Assembly (NCBI GenBank): GCA_026989015.1
Contig: JALSKD010000053.1
Location: forward strand, 1-64,000
DNA length: 64,000 bases
Source of the DNA: Gammaproteobacteria bacterium
Lineage (GTDB): Bacteria > Pseudomonadota > Gammaproteobacteria > GCA-001735895
Direction of reading: 5' to 3'
Positions 28,067-38,513 of this stretch are shown one piece after another (within the stretch, counting starts at the first letter, position 1; each line of letters begins with the position of its first letter). Both the position numbers and the translations under genes were made by a program. Below the pieces are notes generated by a model. That model saw nothing but the letters and a program-made list of their open reading frames with translations. It was not told where the DNA came from and did no database searches.

Positions 28067-28586
28067 GCGTGGTCTTCTCCGCGGGTTCACCATTCTCGAG
28101 ATTCTGGTGGTGGTGGCGGTCATTTCCATCGTGCTCTCCACCATCCTGCTGACCACCCGTGTCAGCCGGCCGGAAACCGCGCTGCAGGAACATGTCCGCA
28201 GGCTCGACAAGACCCTGCGTCTGCTGCTCGAGGAAGCGCAACTCGAAGATGCGAACTATGCGCTGTGGATCCGGCCGGGTCGCTACCAGGTCATTCAATA
28301 CGACGGAGAAGCCTGGCAAGCGGTCAAGGGCCGGTTGTTCAGCCGGCTTGCGCGCAAACACCCCTACCGGGACCGGCTCGAGGTTTCGGGCCAAGCGGTG
28401 ACCCTCGAAGACAGCGACAAACCCATCCCCCACATCCTGCTGCTGGCCAGTGGCGAAACCACGCCTTTCGACTGGCGCATCATCGATGAACGCAACGGGC
28501 TCGAGGTGCGCTTCCAGGGCGATGCGCTGGGCAATACGGTCATCGAGGGGCCGGCAGCCCCTGACGCCGGAGCAGTGGCCGAATGA
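28032..28586 (+). CDS. gspH: Minor pseudopilin GspH
   Basis: Prepilin motif RGFTILEILVVVAVISIVLS; ORF-track start at 27681 is too far upstream, ATG 28032 preferred. Confidence 0.85.
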   Translation: MPISEPGISTTERGLLRGFTILEILVVVAVISIVLSTILLTTRVSRPETALQEHVRRLDKTLRLLLEEAQLEDANYALWIRPGRYQVIQYDGEAWQAVKGRLFSRLARKHPYRDRLEVSGQAVTLEDSDKPIPHILLLASGETTPFDWRIIDERNGLEVRFQGDALGNTVIEGPAAPDAGAVAE

Positions 28587-28948
28587 AACCGCGTCGTGGA
28601 TTCACGCTGATCGAGATCATGGTTGCGCTGGCCGTCATCACCATCGCCCTGGGCGCGATCATCGAAAGCACCACCAGCAGCAACCGCAACCTCCAGTACC
28701 TGCGCGATCGCAGCGTCGCATCCTGGGTGGCCAGCAACGAACTGGCGCGCTTCCGCGCCCAGCGGATCTGGAGCAGCCGCAGCAGTCGGCAGGGCAGTGT
28801 GGAGATGGCCGGCCGAGAATGGCAGTGGAAGATGCAGATCCACAAGACCGATGACCCGGACATGCGGCGCATCGAAATCCAGGTGTTCGCCGAGGATGCG
28901 CCCGACCAGCCGCTGGCGCGGATCAACGGCTTCAGCGGACGGCTGTGA
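28583..28948 (+). CDS. gspI: Minor pseudopilin GspI
   Basis: RRGFTLIEIMVALAVITIALGAIIESTT. Confidence 0.9.
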   Translation: MKPRRGFTLIEIMVALAVITIALGAIIESTTSSNRNLQYLRDRSVASWVASNELARFRAQRIWSSRSSRQGSVEMAGREWQWKMQIHKTDDPDMRRIEIQVFAEDAPDQPLARINGFSGRL

Positions 28949-29586
28949 TGCGGGCACAACCCGGTCGCAGCGCGGGATTCACCCTGTTTGAGGTGCTGAT
29001 CGCGGTCAGCATCTTTGCGGTGATCGGCCTGATTGCCATGACCGGGCTGATCCAGGTCGGACGCAGTGGCGAGCAGATCGCCGATGCCGATCGGCAACTG
29101 TCGGCACTTCAGTTTGCCCTGGCGCGCATCGAGAAGGATCTGTTGCAAGTGGTGGAGCGGCCGGTGCGCGATCGCTATGGCGATGCGCAGCCCGGTTTCA
29201 GCCTCAAGGAACAGGAACTGGCCTTCACCCGTGGTGGCTGGAGCAACCTGCTCGACCAGCCGCGCAGTGTGCTGCAGCGGGTGAGCTACCGTATCGAGGA
29301 CGGTAAACTGATCCGCCGGTTCCGCCCCGAGCTGGACCAGGCTTATGAGGACTCGGGCATCGACCAGGTACTGCTCGAAGGAGTCGATGAAGTGGAGTGG
29401 CGCCTGCTGACGCGGGGCAAGACCGAGCACGAACGCTGGCCGCTCGATGATGCCGTGCCCTCCGACCGCCTGCCGGTGGCGCTGCAACTGCGTTTCGAAC
29501 TGCAGGGCTTCGGCCGGGTCGAGCGCATCTTCGAGTTGCCGCTGGGTGTGTTCGAGCATGAACAGGAGCAGCGCGATGATGGCTGA
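28945..29586 (+). CDS. gspJ: Minor pseudopilin GspJ
   Basis: SAGFTLFEVLIAVSIFAVIGLIAMTGL. Confidence 0.9.
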   Translation: MMRAQPGRSAGFTLFEVLIAVSIFAVIGLIAMTGLIQVGRSGEQIADADRQLSALQFALARIEKDLLQVVERPVRDRYGDAQPGFSLKEQELAFTRGGWSNLLDQPRSVLQRVSYRIEDGKLIRRFRPELDQAYEDSGIDQVLLEGVDEVEWRLLTRGKTEHERWPLDDAVPSDRLPVALQLRFELQGFGRVERIFELPLGVFEHEQEQRDDG

Positions 29587-30502
29587 TCAGCGCGGCATCG
29601 CTCTGCTGATGGCGATGCTGGTGGTCGCCATTTCCGCGGTCACCGCCAGCATGCTGCTCAGTGACCAGGCCTTCATGCAGCGGCGTACCGGACATCAGCT
29701 GGAAGCGCAACGCCTGCGCGCCTACGCGCTGGGTCTGGAGGACTATGCGCGGCTGTTTCTGCAAAAGGACGCCCGCGACAGCCGTACCGATCATCTGGGC
29801 GAGGATTGGGCCACCGGCATACCCGGCCTGCCGATCGAGGGCGGCATGCTCAGCGGACAGATCACCGATGCCCAGTCACTGATCAACCTCAACAGCCTCC
29901 CCACCGATGCCGTGGCCGAGGCAGCCTTGAGGGCAATCTGCCTGCAGGAAGACCTGTCCTGCGATTTCATCGATGCCCTGAAGGACTGGATCGACGCCGA
30001 TAGCGAACCCCGTTTCCCGGATGGCGCCGAGGATGAATACTACACCGCACTGGAAAGCCCCTACCGCAGCGCCAACCGGCCGCTGGCCGATCGCAGCGAA
30101 CTGCGGCTGGTGAAAGGGGTCGATGCCGAGTCGTATCAGAAGCTGAAACCCTATATCATAGCCCTGCCTGAAGCGACGCCGATGAACATCAATACCCTGC
30201 CCAAGGCGCTGTTCGAGGCCTTGCGCATCAAGAAGAGGCAGGGAGATGAACGGCTGGATGCGGACCGCTTCATCGACGAACGGGATCAGGACGCCTTTTC
30301 CAGCCTGGAAGATTTTGAACGACGCATGCACGCCCAGTTGACGCAAGCCCAGAAAAACGCCCTCAGTGTCAGCAGCCGCTACTTCTTGGCCAGCGGCGAG
30401 GTGCTGCAGAACGACCGGCGTCTTCACCTCGACGCCCTGTTTCAGCGCAGCGCCCGTGGTGGCACCCGGGTGCTGTGGCGCAGCTTCGGGGATTTTCTGT
30501 GA
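29576..30502 (+). CDS. gspK: Minor pseudopilin GspK
   Basis: QRGIALLMAMLVVAISAV; WIDADSEP; start ATG 29576. Confidence 0.92.
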   Translation: MMADQRGIALLMAMLVVAISAVTASMLLSDQAFMQRRTGHQLEAQRLRAYALGLEDYARLFLQKDARDSRTDHLGEDWATGIPGLPIEGGMLSGQITDAQSLINLNSLPTDAVAEAALRAICLQEDLSCDFIDALKDWIDADSEPRFPDGAEDEYYTALESPYRSANRPLADRSELRLVKGVDAESYQKLKPYIIALPEATPMNINTLPKALFEALRIKKRQGDERLDADRFIDERDQDAFSSLEDFERRMHAQLTQAQKNALSVSSRYFLASGEVLQNDRRLHLDALFQRSARGGTRVLWRSFGDFL

Positions 30503-31686
30503 GCGAACTCTGGATCCGTTTCGACGACGGTGATTTCGATGCCTTCGACTGGTGGCGTTTCGAACCCGGAAACGAACGGCCGGTCAGTCACGGGCGAGGG
30601 CAGGGCGATGACCTGGCTACTCTGGAGGCCGCCGCACGCTGCCGTGTGTTCATTCCCCAGTTACTGCTGTTGTCGCTGCGTGCCCAGTTGCCACCGAAGG
30701 CAGCCCGCCAGCAACTGCAAGCGATCGGCTTTGCGATCGAGGACCGGCTGGCCAATGATGTCGAGGACAACCATTTCGCCACCGGAAGCCAGCACGAGGA
30801 CGGAACATTGCCGGTGGTGGTCATCGAACGATCGCTGATGGATCGGCTGATCCTGCGTCTGCGTCAGGCCAGGCTGCGCTATGACGCCATCCATCCCGAA
30901 ATGTACCTGTGCCCGCCGCCCCGGCCCGATGCCCTGGCCAGCCTCTGTAGCAGCCCGCAAGGCTGGGTGCTGCGCCTGTCCGCCGATGAAGCGCTGAGCG
31001 CATCCGGCTCACTGCTGGCCGATACACTGGACTGGCTCGCCGCGGGTGATGCGGCAGCTGTCCGCCTGGACTGCTGCCCGGATGCCGAAGCCGATATTGC
31101 CGGCCGCGGATCCTTCGAATGCAGCACGGTCGATTGTGCTCCCGTCCTCACTCGTGTGGAGGACGATGCGGTCAATCTGCTGCAGGGCGCCTACCGCCCG
31201 GGAAACCGCTGGCGCGAGCGCCTCCGTCCCTGGAAAACGGTGGGGTGGCTGCTGTTGCTCCTGCTGCTGCTGTCGGCGGGGCTGGCGTTGTTCGACCGCA
31301 TCGATGCTCAACGGAAGCTGGATGCCTTGCGTGCGGAACAATGGGCGCTGATCGATCGCTACCTGCCGGGTGCCGAACACAGGGGTGACCCCAAGCGCCT
31401 TTTGGTGCAACGGCTGAGTGCACTGGGCAAGGGGGCAAACCGACAGGGGCCCATCGACCTGCTGGCCCGGTTCGCACCCCTGAAGGACGGTTTTCCCGAT
31501 CTGCAGATCCGCCGGTTGCTCTACCGCGATGCCGAACTGGCCATCGACCTCCAGGCGCCGCGTCTGAAGACCTTCGAGGCTCTGGAACAACAACTCAAGA
31601 AGCAGGGGTTGAGCTACCGCATCGAGAACCTCGATATCGGTCCGAAACAGACCCGCGCGCGGCTGATTCTCGGAGGCCGCTCATGA
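30499..31686 (+). CDS. gspL: Type II secretion protein GspL
   Basis: Cytoplasmic actin-like domain plus single TM (VGWLLLLLLLLSAGLALF); GTG start 30499 overlaps the gspK stop. Confidence 0.87.
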   Translation: MSELWIRFDDGDFDAFDWWRFEPGNERPVSHGRGQGDDLATLEAAARCRVFIPQLLLLSLRAQLPPKAARQQLQAIGFAIEDRLANDVEDNHFATGSQHEDGTLPVVVIERSLMDRLILRLRQARLRYDAIHPEMYLCPPPRPDALASLCSSPQGWVLRLSADEALSASGSLLADTLDWLAAGDAAAVRLDCCPDAEADIAGRGSFECSTVDCAPVLTRVEDDAVNLLQGAYRPGNRWRERLRPWKTVGWLLLLLLLLSAGLALFDRIDAQRKLDALRAEQWALIDRYLPGAEHRGDPKRLLVQRLSALGKGANRQGPIDLLARFAPLKDGFPDLQIRRLLYRDAELAIDLQAPRLKTFEALEQQLKKQGLSYRIENLDIGPKQTRARLILGGRS

Positions 31687-32159
31687 AACAGTGGTGGCGC
31701 GGTCTGCAGCAGAGGGAGCGGATGATCGTGGGCGTGGCCGGCCTGCTGCTGGGGCTGGTGCTGCTGCACAGTCTGGTGTGGGAGCCCTGGCGCCGTTCCG
31801 CACAGGCGCTTGCGGAGGAGACCGCTCAGGCCGAGGACGACCTGGCCTGGATGCGCGAGGCGGTGACCCGCCTGCCTGTGTCCCCAACAATCGCTCCAGC
31901 CGCTGCCGGCAGCGGCAACCTGGTCACCCGCATGAACCGGCTGATCGGGCAGGTCGGTGTGCGCGCGCAGATGAAGCAGATGAAGCCGGTCAGTGACCGT
32001 GAACTGCGCTTGCGCTTCGAAACCGTGGCCTTCGACAAGCTGTTGCAGTTGCTCAAGGACACCCGCGTCCAGGGCCTCGCTGTGCGCGAGCTGAGGGTAC
32101 TGCCCGCTGATGAGCCGGGTCGGGTCAATGCGACCCTGGTCTTGAACGACGGAGGCTGA
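31683..32159 (+). CDS. gspM: Type II secretion protein GspM
   Basis: Small bitopic protein WWRGLQQRERMIVGVAGLLLGLVLLHSLVWEP. Confidence 0.9.
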   Translation: MKQWWRGLQQRERMIVGVAGLLLGLVLLHSLVWEPWRRSAQALAEETAQAEDDLAWMREAVTRLPVSPTIAPAAAGSGNLVTRMNRLIGQVGVRAQMKQMKPVSDRELRLRFETVAFDKLLQLLKDTRVQGLAVRELRVLPADEPGRVNATLVLNDGG

Positions 32160-32162
32160 GCC

Positions 32163-32933
32163 GTGCGTGTCCGTCTGTTGGTCGCTTTTGTCGTCAGCCT
32201 GCTGCTGTTCCTGCTTGTCAACCTGCCGATACGCCAGGTTTACCGGCTGATCCAGCCGCCAGCCGGTGTCGTCATCGAAGGGCTGGAAGGGCGTCTGTAT
32301 TCGGGGCGGATTCAGCGGCTGGCGTACCGGAATCTGGAGTTTCAGGACCTCCGTTATCGGCTCGAGCCGTCCTGCCTGTTGCGTCTCGAAGTCTGTTACC
32401 GAATCGAGGATGAAGCGGGCGATCTGTCCCTGCGGGCGTTGTATTCACCGTGGCAGGGTGTTGGAGTCGACGCGGCCCGACTGAGCCTGCCACTGGAGCG
32501 GTTGAGGCCGCTGATGCCCTCGCTGCTGGTCCGGCCGACCGGGCTGCTGGAGCTGGATGCACGACGGATCCGGCTTTATGGCAAGCGGCTGAGCGAGGTT
32601 GATGCAACCGCCTATTGGAGGGAGGCGGGCATTGAGGGGGAGCCGCAGAAACTGGGCGATTTCAAGGCCGATATCGAAGGCGGTGGAAAGGAATTGCGCA
32701 TGCGGTTCGCCGATCTTCCCGGTGCATCGGTCGGTGTCGAAGGCGAACTGCAACTGACGGCCACCGACTACCGCCTGGATATGGAGCTCGAAGCCCGTCC
32801 CGAGCTCGGCAAGCCGGCGCGCAATGCACTCGAACTGCTGGCCCCCCGTTCCGGGCTCAATCGGTACCGGGTCAAGCGCACGGGCCGGCTGCCGCAACCC
32901 TTGACCCTGTTGCGCAACGAAGACAAGGGCTGA
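32163..32933 (+). CDS. gspN: Type II secretion protein GspN
   Basis: N-terminal TM and GspN-like beta domain (RQVYRLIQPPAGVVIEGLEGRLYSGRIQRL); last gene of the gsp order. Confidence 0.85.
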   Translation: MRVRLLVAFVVSLLLFLLVNLPIRQVYRLIQPPAGVVIEGLEGRLYSGRIQRLAYRNLEFQDLRYRLEPSCLLRLEVCYRIEDEAGDLSLRALYSPWQGVGVDAARLSLPLERLRPLMPSLLVRPTGLLELDARRIRLYGKRLSEVDATAYWREAGIEGEPQKLGDFKADIEGGGKELRMRFADLPGASVGVEGELQLTATDYRLDMELEARPELGKPARNALELLAPRSGLNRYRVKRTGRLPQPLTLLRNEDKG

Positions 32934-33094
32934 TCCGCCTGCAATCACGCACACCACGGAACGGGTTCACATTTTTCATCTCCCGTTGGCTCGATGCCCG
33001 CAACCTGGCAGTCTTTGTGAGCCGATTAACAGTACCGTCATCCTGGCTGACTAAACTGGCCGCCATCGACATCAAGGACACGAGGAGTGACGGC

Positions 33095-33496
33095 ATGAAA
33101 ACACAGGCAATCAAACAGAACGGGGCGCGCATCATGGATGCGGCGGTACTGACCTTCAGTTTCATTCTGTTCTCTCTGCTTACCGGCTATTCGGTCCAGC
33201 CTGGCTTTGCACTGCTGCTGATCGCTCATGTGGCGGTACTCTATGCCGGTTTGCGCCTCGGCAAGCGACTGGTGTTCCGCACGGTCGAACTGCCCAGCCC
33301 GACGGCCGCGGTACTCGCCGGCAATCTGCTCGGACTGTTTGCCGGAAACCTGGTTCTGGCCGCGCTGCTGCCGGTGCTTTCCCTGGGTCATACCGCGATC
33401 GTCATCAACCTGATCGCTTCGGGCGCCTCCTTCTTCATTCTGGGTACGCTGTCTCCGATATTCCGCGATACGCGCAGCGACATCACCGCCCACTGA
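33095..33496 (+). CDS. Small multi-TM membrane protein, function unknown
   Basis: Four hydrophobic segments; ATG 33095 (MKTQAIKQNGARIMDAAV) preferred over the ORF-track start. Confidence 0.55.
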   Translation: MKTQAIKQNGARIMDAAVLTFSFILFSLLTGYSVQPGFALLLIAHVAVLYAGLRLGKRLVFRTVELPSPTAAVLAGNLLGLFAGNLVLAALLPVLSLGHTAIVINLIASGASFFILGTLSPIFRDTRSDITAH

Positions 33497-33522
33497 GCGG
33501 CTGAACACGAGGCACTTGCGCC

Positions 33523-34932
33523 GTGGCCGCCGTACGGGTCTTCCGGTCCTACCTCAAGACCCCGTTCCTGATCCTGCTCGTAATCGAGGTCGCCGTATTC
33601 TTCGTCTCGATCTACGCCGCGGCCTGGCTGCGTTTCATCAATGTGCCGGCCGCCTTCCATGAGATTCTGGACCGCCTGTGGGTCAATGCCGGCATGCTGG
33701 CGACCGTGGCACCCATCGCCATGCTGGCCACCGGTCTCTATCAGGGCAACATCCGCGAAGGCATCTCCGGAATCCTGCTGCGGCTGGGCATCAGCCTGTT
33801 TGCCGCCGGCGTCTTCGTGTCACTGCTGATCTACCTGCTGCCCGAATACTACCTGGGGCGGGGTATCCTCGCCTACGCCCTGTTCGGTTCCTTTTTCGTG
33901 ATCGGCACCCTGCGCGCCCTGTTCATCGAACTGGTGGACACCGAGGTCTTCAAGAAACGGGTCCTGGTCTACGGGGCAGGCAAAACCGCGGCGCAGATCG
34001 ACGCCAAGCTGCGCCGCAAATCCGATCGCCGTACCTTCCGCATCGTCGGTTATGTGCCTCTGGGCCATCAGCAGCAGGAGTTGAAGGTGGATTCGCAGCA
34101 GCTGGTGGACATTGAAGGCAGCGTGTTCGCCTATGTGCGTGATCACAACATCGACGAGATCGTGGTGGCCACCTCGGACGCCATCGAGGATGTGCCGGTG
34201 GACGATATCGTCGAGTGCAAGCTCAATGGCATCGAGGTGGTGGATATCCTGACCTTCTTCGAGCGCGAGGTAGGGCAGGTGCGTATCGATATCATGGAAC
34301 CGCGCTGGTTGCTGTTTTCCGAAGGCTTCCGGCAGTCCGAGGTGAAGGACGCGGTGAAGCGCGTGTTCGACCTGTTTTCGAGTTCGGTGATTCTGGCGGT
34401 GGGTGCGCCCTTCATGCTGATTACCGCCGTGGCGATCAAGCTGGAAGAGGGCTGGAAAGCTCCCGTTTTCTACCATCAGTTGCGTGTCGGGCTGGGTCAG
34501 CAGCCCTACAAGGTCTACAAGTTCCGCAGCATGCGTACCGATGCCGAATCCAAGGGTGCTCGGTGGGCGAGCAAGACCGATGACCGGGTGACGCGGGTGG
34601 GCCGTGTGATTCGCAAGACACGCATCGACGAGCTGCCGCAGATATTCAATGTGCTCAAGGGTGAAATGAGCTTCGTTGGTCCGCGTCCTGAGCGTCCGGA
34701 ATTCGTCAAGGAGCTTGCAAAGGAGATCCCCTATTACAATGAGCGGCATCTGGTGAAGCCGGGTATCACCGGCTGGGCACAGCTGATGTACCCCTATGGG
34801 GCATCTGTGACCGATTCCTATCAAAAGCAGCTGTTCGATATGTACTATATAAAAAATCGCAACCTGTTCCTCGATTTCCTGATTCTCTTGCAAACGGTGG
34901 AGGTGGTGCTCTTCGGCAAGGGCGCCCGATGA
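33523..34932 (+). CDS. Exopolysaccharide initiating sugar transferase (polyprenyl-P sugar-1-P transferase, PEP-CTERM-associated type)
   Basis: CoA-binding-like domain, C-terminal WbaP/EpsE domain [65 protein letters not shown]. Confidence 0.92.
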   Translation: MAAVRVFRSYLKTPFLILLVIEVAVFFVSIYAAAWLRFINVPAAFHEILDRLWVNAGMLATVAPIAMLATGLYQGNIREGISGILLRLGISLFAAGVFVSLLIYLLPEYYLGRGILAYALFGSFFVIGTLRALFIELVDTEVFKKRVLVYGAGKTAAQIDAKLRRKSDRRTFRIVGYVPLGHQQQELKVDSQQLVDIEGSVFAYVRDHNIDEIVVATSDAIEDVPVDDIVECKLNGIEVVDILTFFEREVGQVRIDIMEPRWLLFSEGFRQSEVKDAVKRVFDLFSSSVILAVGAPFMLITAVAIKLEEGWKAPVFYHQLRVGLGQQPYKVYKFRSMRTDAESKGARWASKTDDRVTRVGRVIRKTRIDELPQIFNVLKGEMSFVGPRPERPEFVKELAKEIPYYNERHLVKPGITGWAQLMYPYGASVTDSYQKQLFDMYYIKNRNLFLDFLILLQTVEVVLFGKGAR

Positions 34933-34971
34933 CCGCATGCAACTGATCATACACTGAAACACGGATACATC

Positions 34972-36249
34972 ATGATTCCTGAAGAAAATCTGCACATCTG
35001 CGTGCTGGGCCTGGGGTATGTGGGCCTGCCGCTGGCCGTCGAATTCGGACGCAAGTTCGATACCATCGGCTATGACATCAACCGCCCCAGGGTCGAGGAA
35101 CTGGAAGCGGGCCATGATTCGACGCTGGAAGTCGATGACGACGAGCTGCAACAGGCCACCCGTCTGCGCTATACCTCGGAGTTGCAGGATACGGCCGATG
35201 CCAATGTCTACATCATCACCGTGCCGACGCCGATCGATGAATTCAAGAACCCGGACCTGACGCCGCTGGAAAAGGCCAGCAGCGCGATTGCACGGGTGAT
35301 TTCGAAAGGCGATGTGGTCATCTACGAATCCACCGTCTATCCCGGCGCCACAGAGCGGGTTTGCGTGCCGATCATCGAACGGGAATCCGGTCTGCGCTTC
35401 AACGAGGATTTCTTCGTCGGTTACAGTCCGGAACGGATCAACCCCGGCGACAAGACCCATCGCCTGCCGACGATACTGAAGATCACTTCCGGATCGACGC
35501 CCGAGACGGCCGATTTCGTCGATCAACTCTACCGCAAGATCATCACCGCCGGCACCCACAAGGCCGAGAGTATCATGGTGGCCGAGGCGGCCAAGGTGAT
35601 CGAGAACACCCAGCGTGATGTTAATATCGCGCTGATCAACGAGCTTTCGATGATCTTCCACAAGCTGGACATCGATACCCTTGAAGTGCTGCGGGCCGCA
35701 GGCACCAAGTGGAACTTCTTGCCGTTCCGACCCGGCCTGGTCGGCGGGCACTGCATCGGTGTGGACCCCTTCTACCTGACCCACCGGGCACAGGAGATCG
35801 GCTTCCACCCCCAGATCATTCTCGCCGCGCGGCGCATGAACGACGACATGGGTTCCTATGTGACCGAACGGGTGCTCAAGCTGATGGTGCGCAAGAAGAT
35901 CCATGTGGTGGATGCGGAGATCCTGATCATGGGGCTGACCTTCAAGGAAAATTGCCCCGATATCCGCAACACCCGTACCGTCGACATCCGCGACGAGTTT
36001 CTGAAGTACGACGCCAATATCTCCTTCTACGATCCCTGGGCCGATCCCGAGGAGGCGAGAGAAGAATACGGCGTGGAGCTGGTCGAAACCCTGGAGCAAG
36101 GGCGGTATGATGCGGTCATACTGGCGGTGGCCCACGAGCAGTTCAAGGAAATGGGCATCGACGAGATCCGCGCTCTGTGCAAGCCGAACCATGTGGTGTT
36201 CGATGTGAAGGACCTGTTCCGCAAATCAGAGGTCGACGGCCGCCTGTGA
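34972..36249 (+). CDS. Nucleotide-sugar (UDP-GlcNAc/GalNAc type) dehydrogenase, TviB/WbpA-like
   Basis: [27 protein letters not shown]; active-site loop [17 protein letters not shown]. Confidence 0.92.
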   Translation: MIPEENLHICVLGLGYVGLPLAVEFGRKFDTIGYDINRPRVEELEAGHDSTLEVDDDELQQATRLRYTSELQDTADANVYIITVPTPIDEFKNPDLTPLEKASSAIARVISKGDVVIYESTVYPGATERVCVPIIERESGLRFNEDFFVGYSPERINPGDKTHRLPTILKITSGSTPETADFVDQLYRKIITAGTHKAESIMVAEAAKVIENTQRDVNIALINELSMIFHKLDIDTLEVLRAAGTKWNFLPFRPGLVGGHCIGVDPFYLTHRAQEIGFHPQIILAARRMNDDMGSYVTERVLKLMVRKKIHVVDAEILIMGLTFKENCPDIRNTRTVDIRDEFLKYDANISFYDPWADPEEAREEYGVELVETLEQGRYDAVILAVAHEQFKEMGIDEIRALCKPNHVVFDVKDLFRKSEVDGRL

Positions 36250-36283
36250 ATTCTCCGACAAACCCGAACCAAAGGACAAGACG

Positions 36284-36907
36284 ATGAAATACCTGATCCC
36301 GTTACTGGCGTTGCTGCTCGGCGCCTGCTCCACCGGACAGAACTATGCCAACCGCATGGTCAGCATCAGCGATCTCGGCGAGCGGCCGGTCCGTATGGTG
36401 ACCGAATACCGCATCGGCATCGGTGATGTCATGAACATCAATGTCTGGAAGAACCCCGATCTGGGCGTCACCGTTCCGGTGCGGCCCGATGGCAAGATTT
36501 CCGCACCGCTGGTGGGTGATATCGTCGTTGCCGGCCTGACCCCGGAAGAAGTGGCCGCAGAGATCACCCAGCGCCTGTCGCGTTTCGTGCGTACCCCGAA
36601 TGTGGCGGTGATCATGACCAACCTTGGCAGCACCGCCTACATCTCCCGCGTGCGTGTGACCGGTGCCGTCGGACAGAGCGTGTCGCTGCCGCACAGCCAG
36701 GGCATGACCATCCTCGATGCGGTGCTGGCCGCGGGCGGCCCCAACGAATTTGCCGATCCGGCCAATGCGAAGCTGTTCCGCCGAGTCGATGGGGAGACCG
36801 TGATGGTGCCGGTGGACCTCGAAAGCATCATGACCGAGGGCAATCTGGCTGAAAACATCCCGTTGCAGCCCGGCGATACCCTGACCATTCCCGAAAAACT
36901 CTTCTGA
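36284..36907 (+). CDS. Polysaccharide export lipoprotein (Wza-like)
   Basis: Lipobox LLLGAC; YRIGIGDVMNINVWKNPDLGVTVPVRPDGKISAPLVGDI. Confidence 0.92.
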   Translation: MKYLIPLLALLLGACSTGQNYANRMVSISDLGERPVRMVTEYRIGIGDVMNINVWKNPDLGVTVPVRPDGKISAPLVGDIVVAGLTPEEVAAEITQRLSRFVRTPNVAVIMTNLGSTAYISRVRVTGAVGQSVSLPHSQGMTILDAVLAAGGPNEFADPANAKLFRRVDGETVMVPVDLESIMTEGNLAENIPLQPGDTLTIPEKLF

Positions 36908-36914
36908 GTGAATC

Positions 36915-38513
36915 ATGCAGGAAATCAGTCTCGCCAAGCAGCTGGAAACCTTTGTCAATGAGGTCATCGACAAACGGGTTCTGGTGAGCGTCGTCTTCGC
37001 GGTGGTGTCGATCACCATCCTGACGGTGGGTGTCTTCTGGCCCAAGGTCTATGAGTCCAAGGCCACCATTTTGTGGAGCAACACCAGTTCGCTCAGCCCA
37101 CTGCTGGAGCAGAATGTCGCCCGCTCCACGACCATCAACGACCAGGCTGACATCGCCCGCGAGATCATCCTCAGCAACAAGCTGCTCGACCAGTTGATCG
37201 ACAAGGCCGGACTGGGCGTCGATGACAACGGCAACCCGATCAGCGAACGTCAGCGCGAATTGCTGAAGGGCGATCTGCGCCGTTCGATCAAGGTGGACAA
37301 GCTGGGCAAGCGTCTGATCGTCATTTCCTACCGCAGCAAGAACCCTGAAAAGGCCTACCTGATTGCCAGCATGGCCTCCGAACTGTTCATCCAGGAAACC
37401 CGTCAGGTCAAGAACCAGTCCAGCCAGGCGGCCTATGACTTCATCAACCGTCAGGTACAGGACTACAAAAACAAACTCGACAAGATCAACAGCGAGATTA
37501 TTGCCTTCCGCAAACAGAATGTGGATCTCGATTCCGACACCCGCAGCGGCGTCAATACCCGGGTCAACAACCTGAAGAACCTGATCCGCGAGACCCGCCT
37601 GCAACTGACCGAGGCCCAGGTACAGAAAAAATCCCTCAAGGAACAGCTGGCGCAGGAACGCCGCCGTATCGAACAACAACTTGCGGCCAGCCGCGCCCAG
37701 GCCAGCAACCGGGTGATCCAGAGCAATTACGAGGAACGCCTGAAAACCCTGCAAACCCGCCTCGATACGCTTCGCCTCAGCTATACCGACGACTATCCGG
37801 ACATCGTCCAGCTCAAGGAACAGATCCGCAACCTCAAACTGCAGATCGAACAGGAGAAGAAGGAACGGGCCTCGGGAGCGGACAGTGCCCCCGCACCGAC
37901 AACCAGTGGTTTCGAGCCGAGCCCGCTGTACGAAAGCCTCAGCAGCGAGATCGCCAACATCGAGACCACCATCAAGACTCTCGAAGCACGTATCACCGAT
38001 GCCTCGGCGCGCCTCGACAAGGAACTGGAGCGGGCCAATCTGGTCAACGCCCTTGAGTCCCAGCTGGAGGAGATGACCCGCGATCTGGACGTGACTCAGG
38101 CCATTTACGACGACCTGCTGACCCGCCGCGAGAATGCGCGGGTCTCTCTGAACCTGCAGCTGGAGAACCAGGGCTCGACCTTCAAGATCCAGGAGCCGGC
38201 CGTGGTACCACTGGTCCCGGTAGGTCTGCGCTTCCTGCATTTTGCACTGGCCAGCCTGGTGCTGGGTCTTGCCGTGCCGCTGGGTCTGATCTTCGCAATG
38301 GTCGTGCTGGACCCGAGAATCCGCAACGAAGAGGCCATCGATCCGGAGATCCTGGACATACCGATCATTGGCGTTGTCGGGCATTACGCCAATGACAGGG
38401 ACATGCAGACCGAACGGCGCAAGACGCGAGTGGCCATCGCCATCGTGGCCTTGACCCTGCTGGTGCTTGCCGCCATCGTTCTGCTCAAGATCAATCAGTA
38501 CATAGGTGCCTAA
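36915..38513 (+). CDS. Chain length determinant protein (Wzz-like, exosortase-locus type)
   Basis: Two terminal TMs, long coiled coil, ESKATILWSNTSSLSPLL. Confidence 0.88.
   Translation: MQEISLAKQLETFVNEVIDKRVLVSVVFAVVSITILTVGVFWPKVYESKATILWSNTSSLSPLLEQNVARSTTINDQADIAREIILSNKLLDQLIDKAGLGVDDNGNPISERQRELLKGDLRRSIKVDKLGKRLIVISYRSKNPEKAYLIASMASELFIQETRQVKNQSSQAAYDFINRQVQDYKNKLDKINSEIIAFRKQNVDLDSDTRSGVNTRVNNLKNLIRETRLQLTEAQVQKKSLKEQLAQERRRIEQQLAASRAQASNRVIQSNYEERLKTLQTRLDTLRLSYTDDYPDIVQLKEQIRNLKLQIEQEKKERASGADSAPAPTTSGFEPSPLYESLSSEIANIETTIKTLEARITDASARLDKELERANLVNALESQLEEMTRDLDVTQAIYDDLLTRRENARVSLNLQLENQGSTFKIQEPAVVPLVPVGLRFLHFALASLVLGLAVPLGLIFAMVVLDPRIRNEEAIDPEILDIPIIGVVGHYANDRDMQTERRKTRVAIAIVALTLLVLAAIVLLKINQYIGA

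Noticed and set aside
32985-33001. Possible sigma54 site TGGCTCGATGCCCGC near the T2SS/EPS junction
   Set aside because: Correct spacing but too many departures from TGGCAC-N5-TTGCW to claim.
33820-36192. 790-aa minus-strand ORF spanning the sugar transferase and dehydrogenase genes
   Set aside because: Runs antisense across two well-supported genes; composition typical of reverse-strand shadow.
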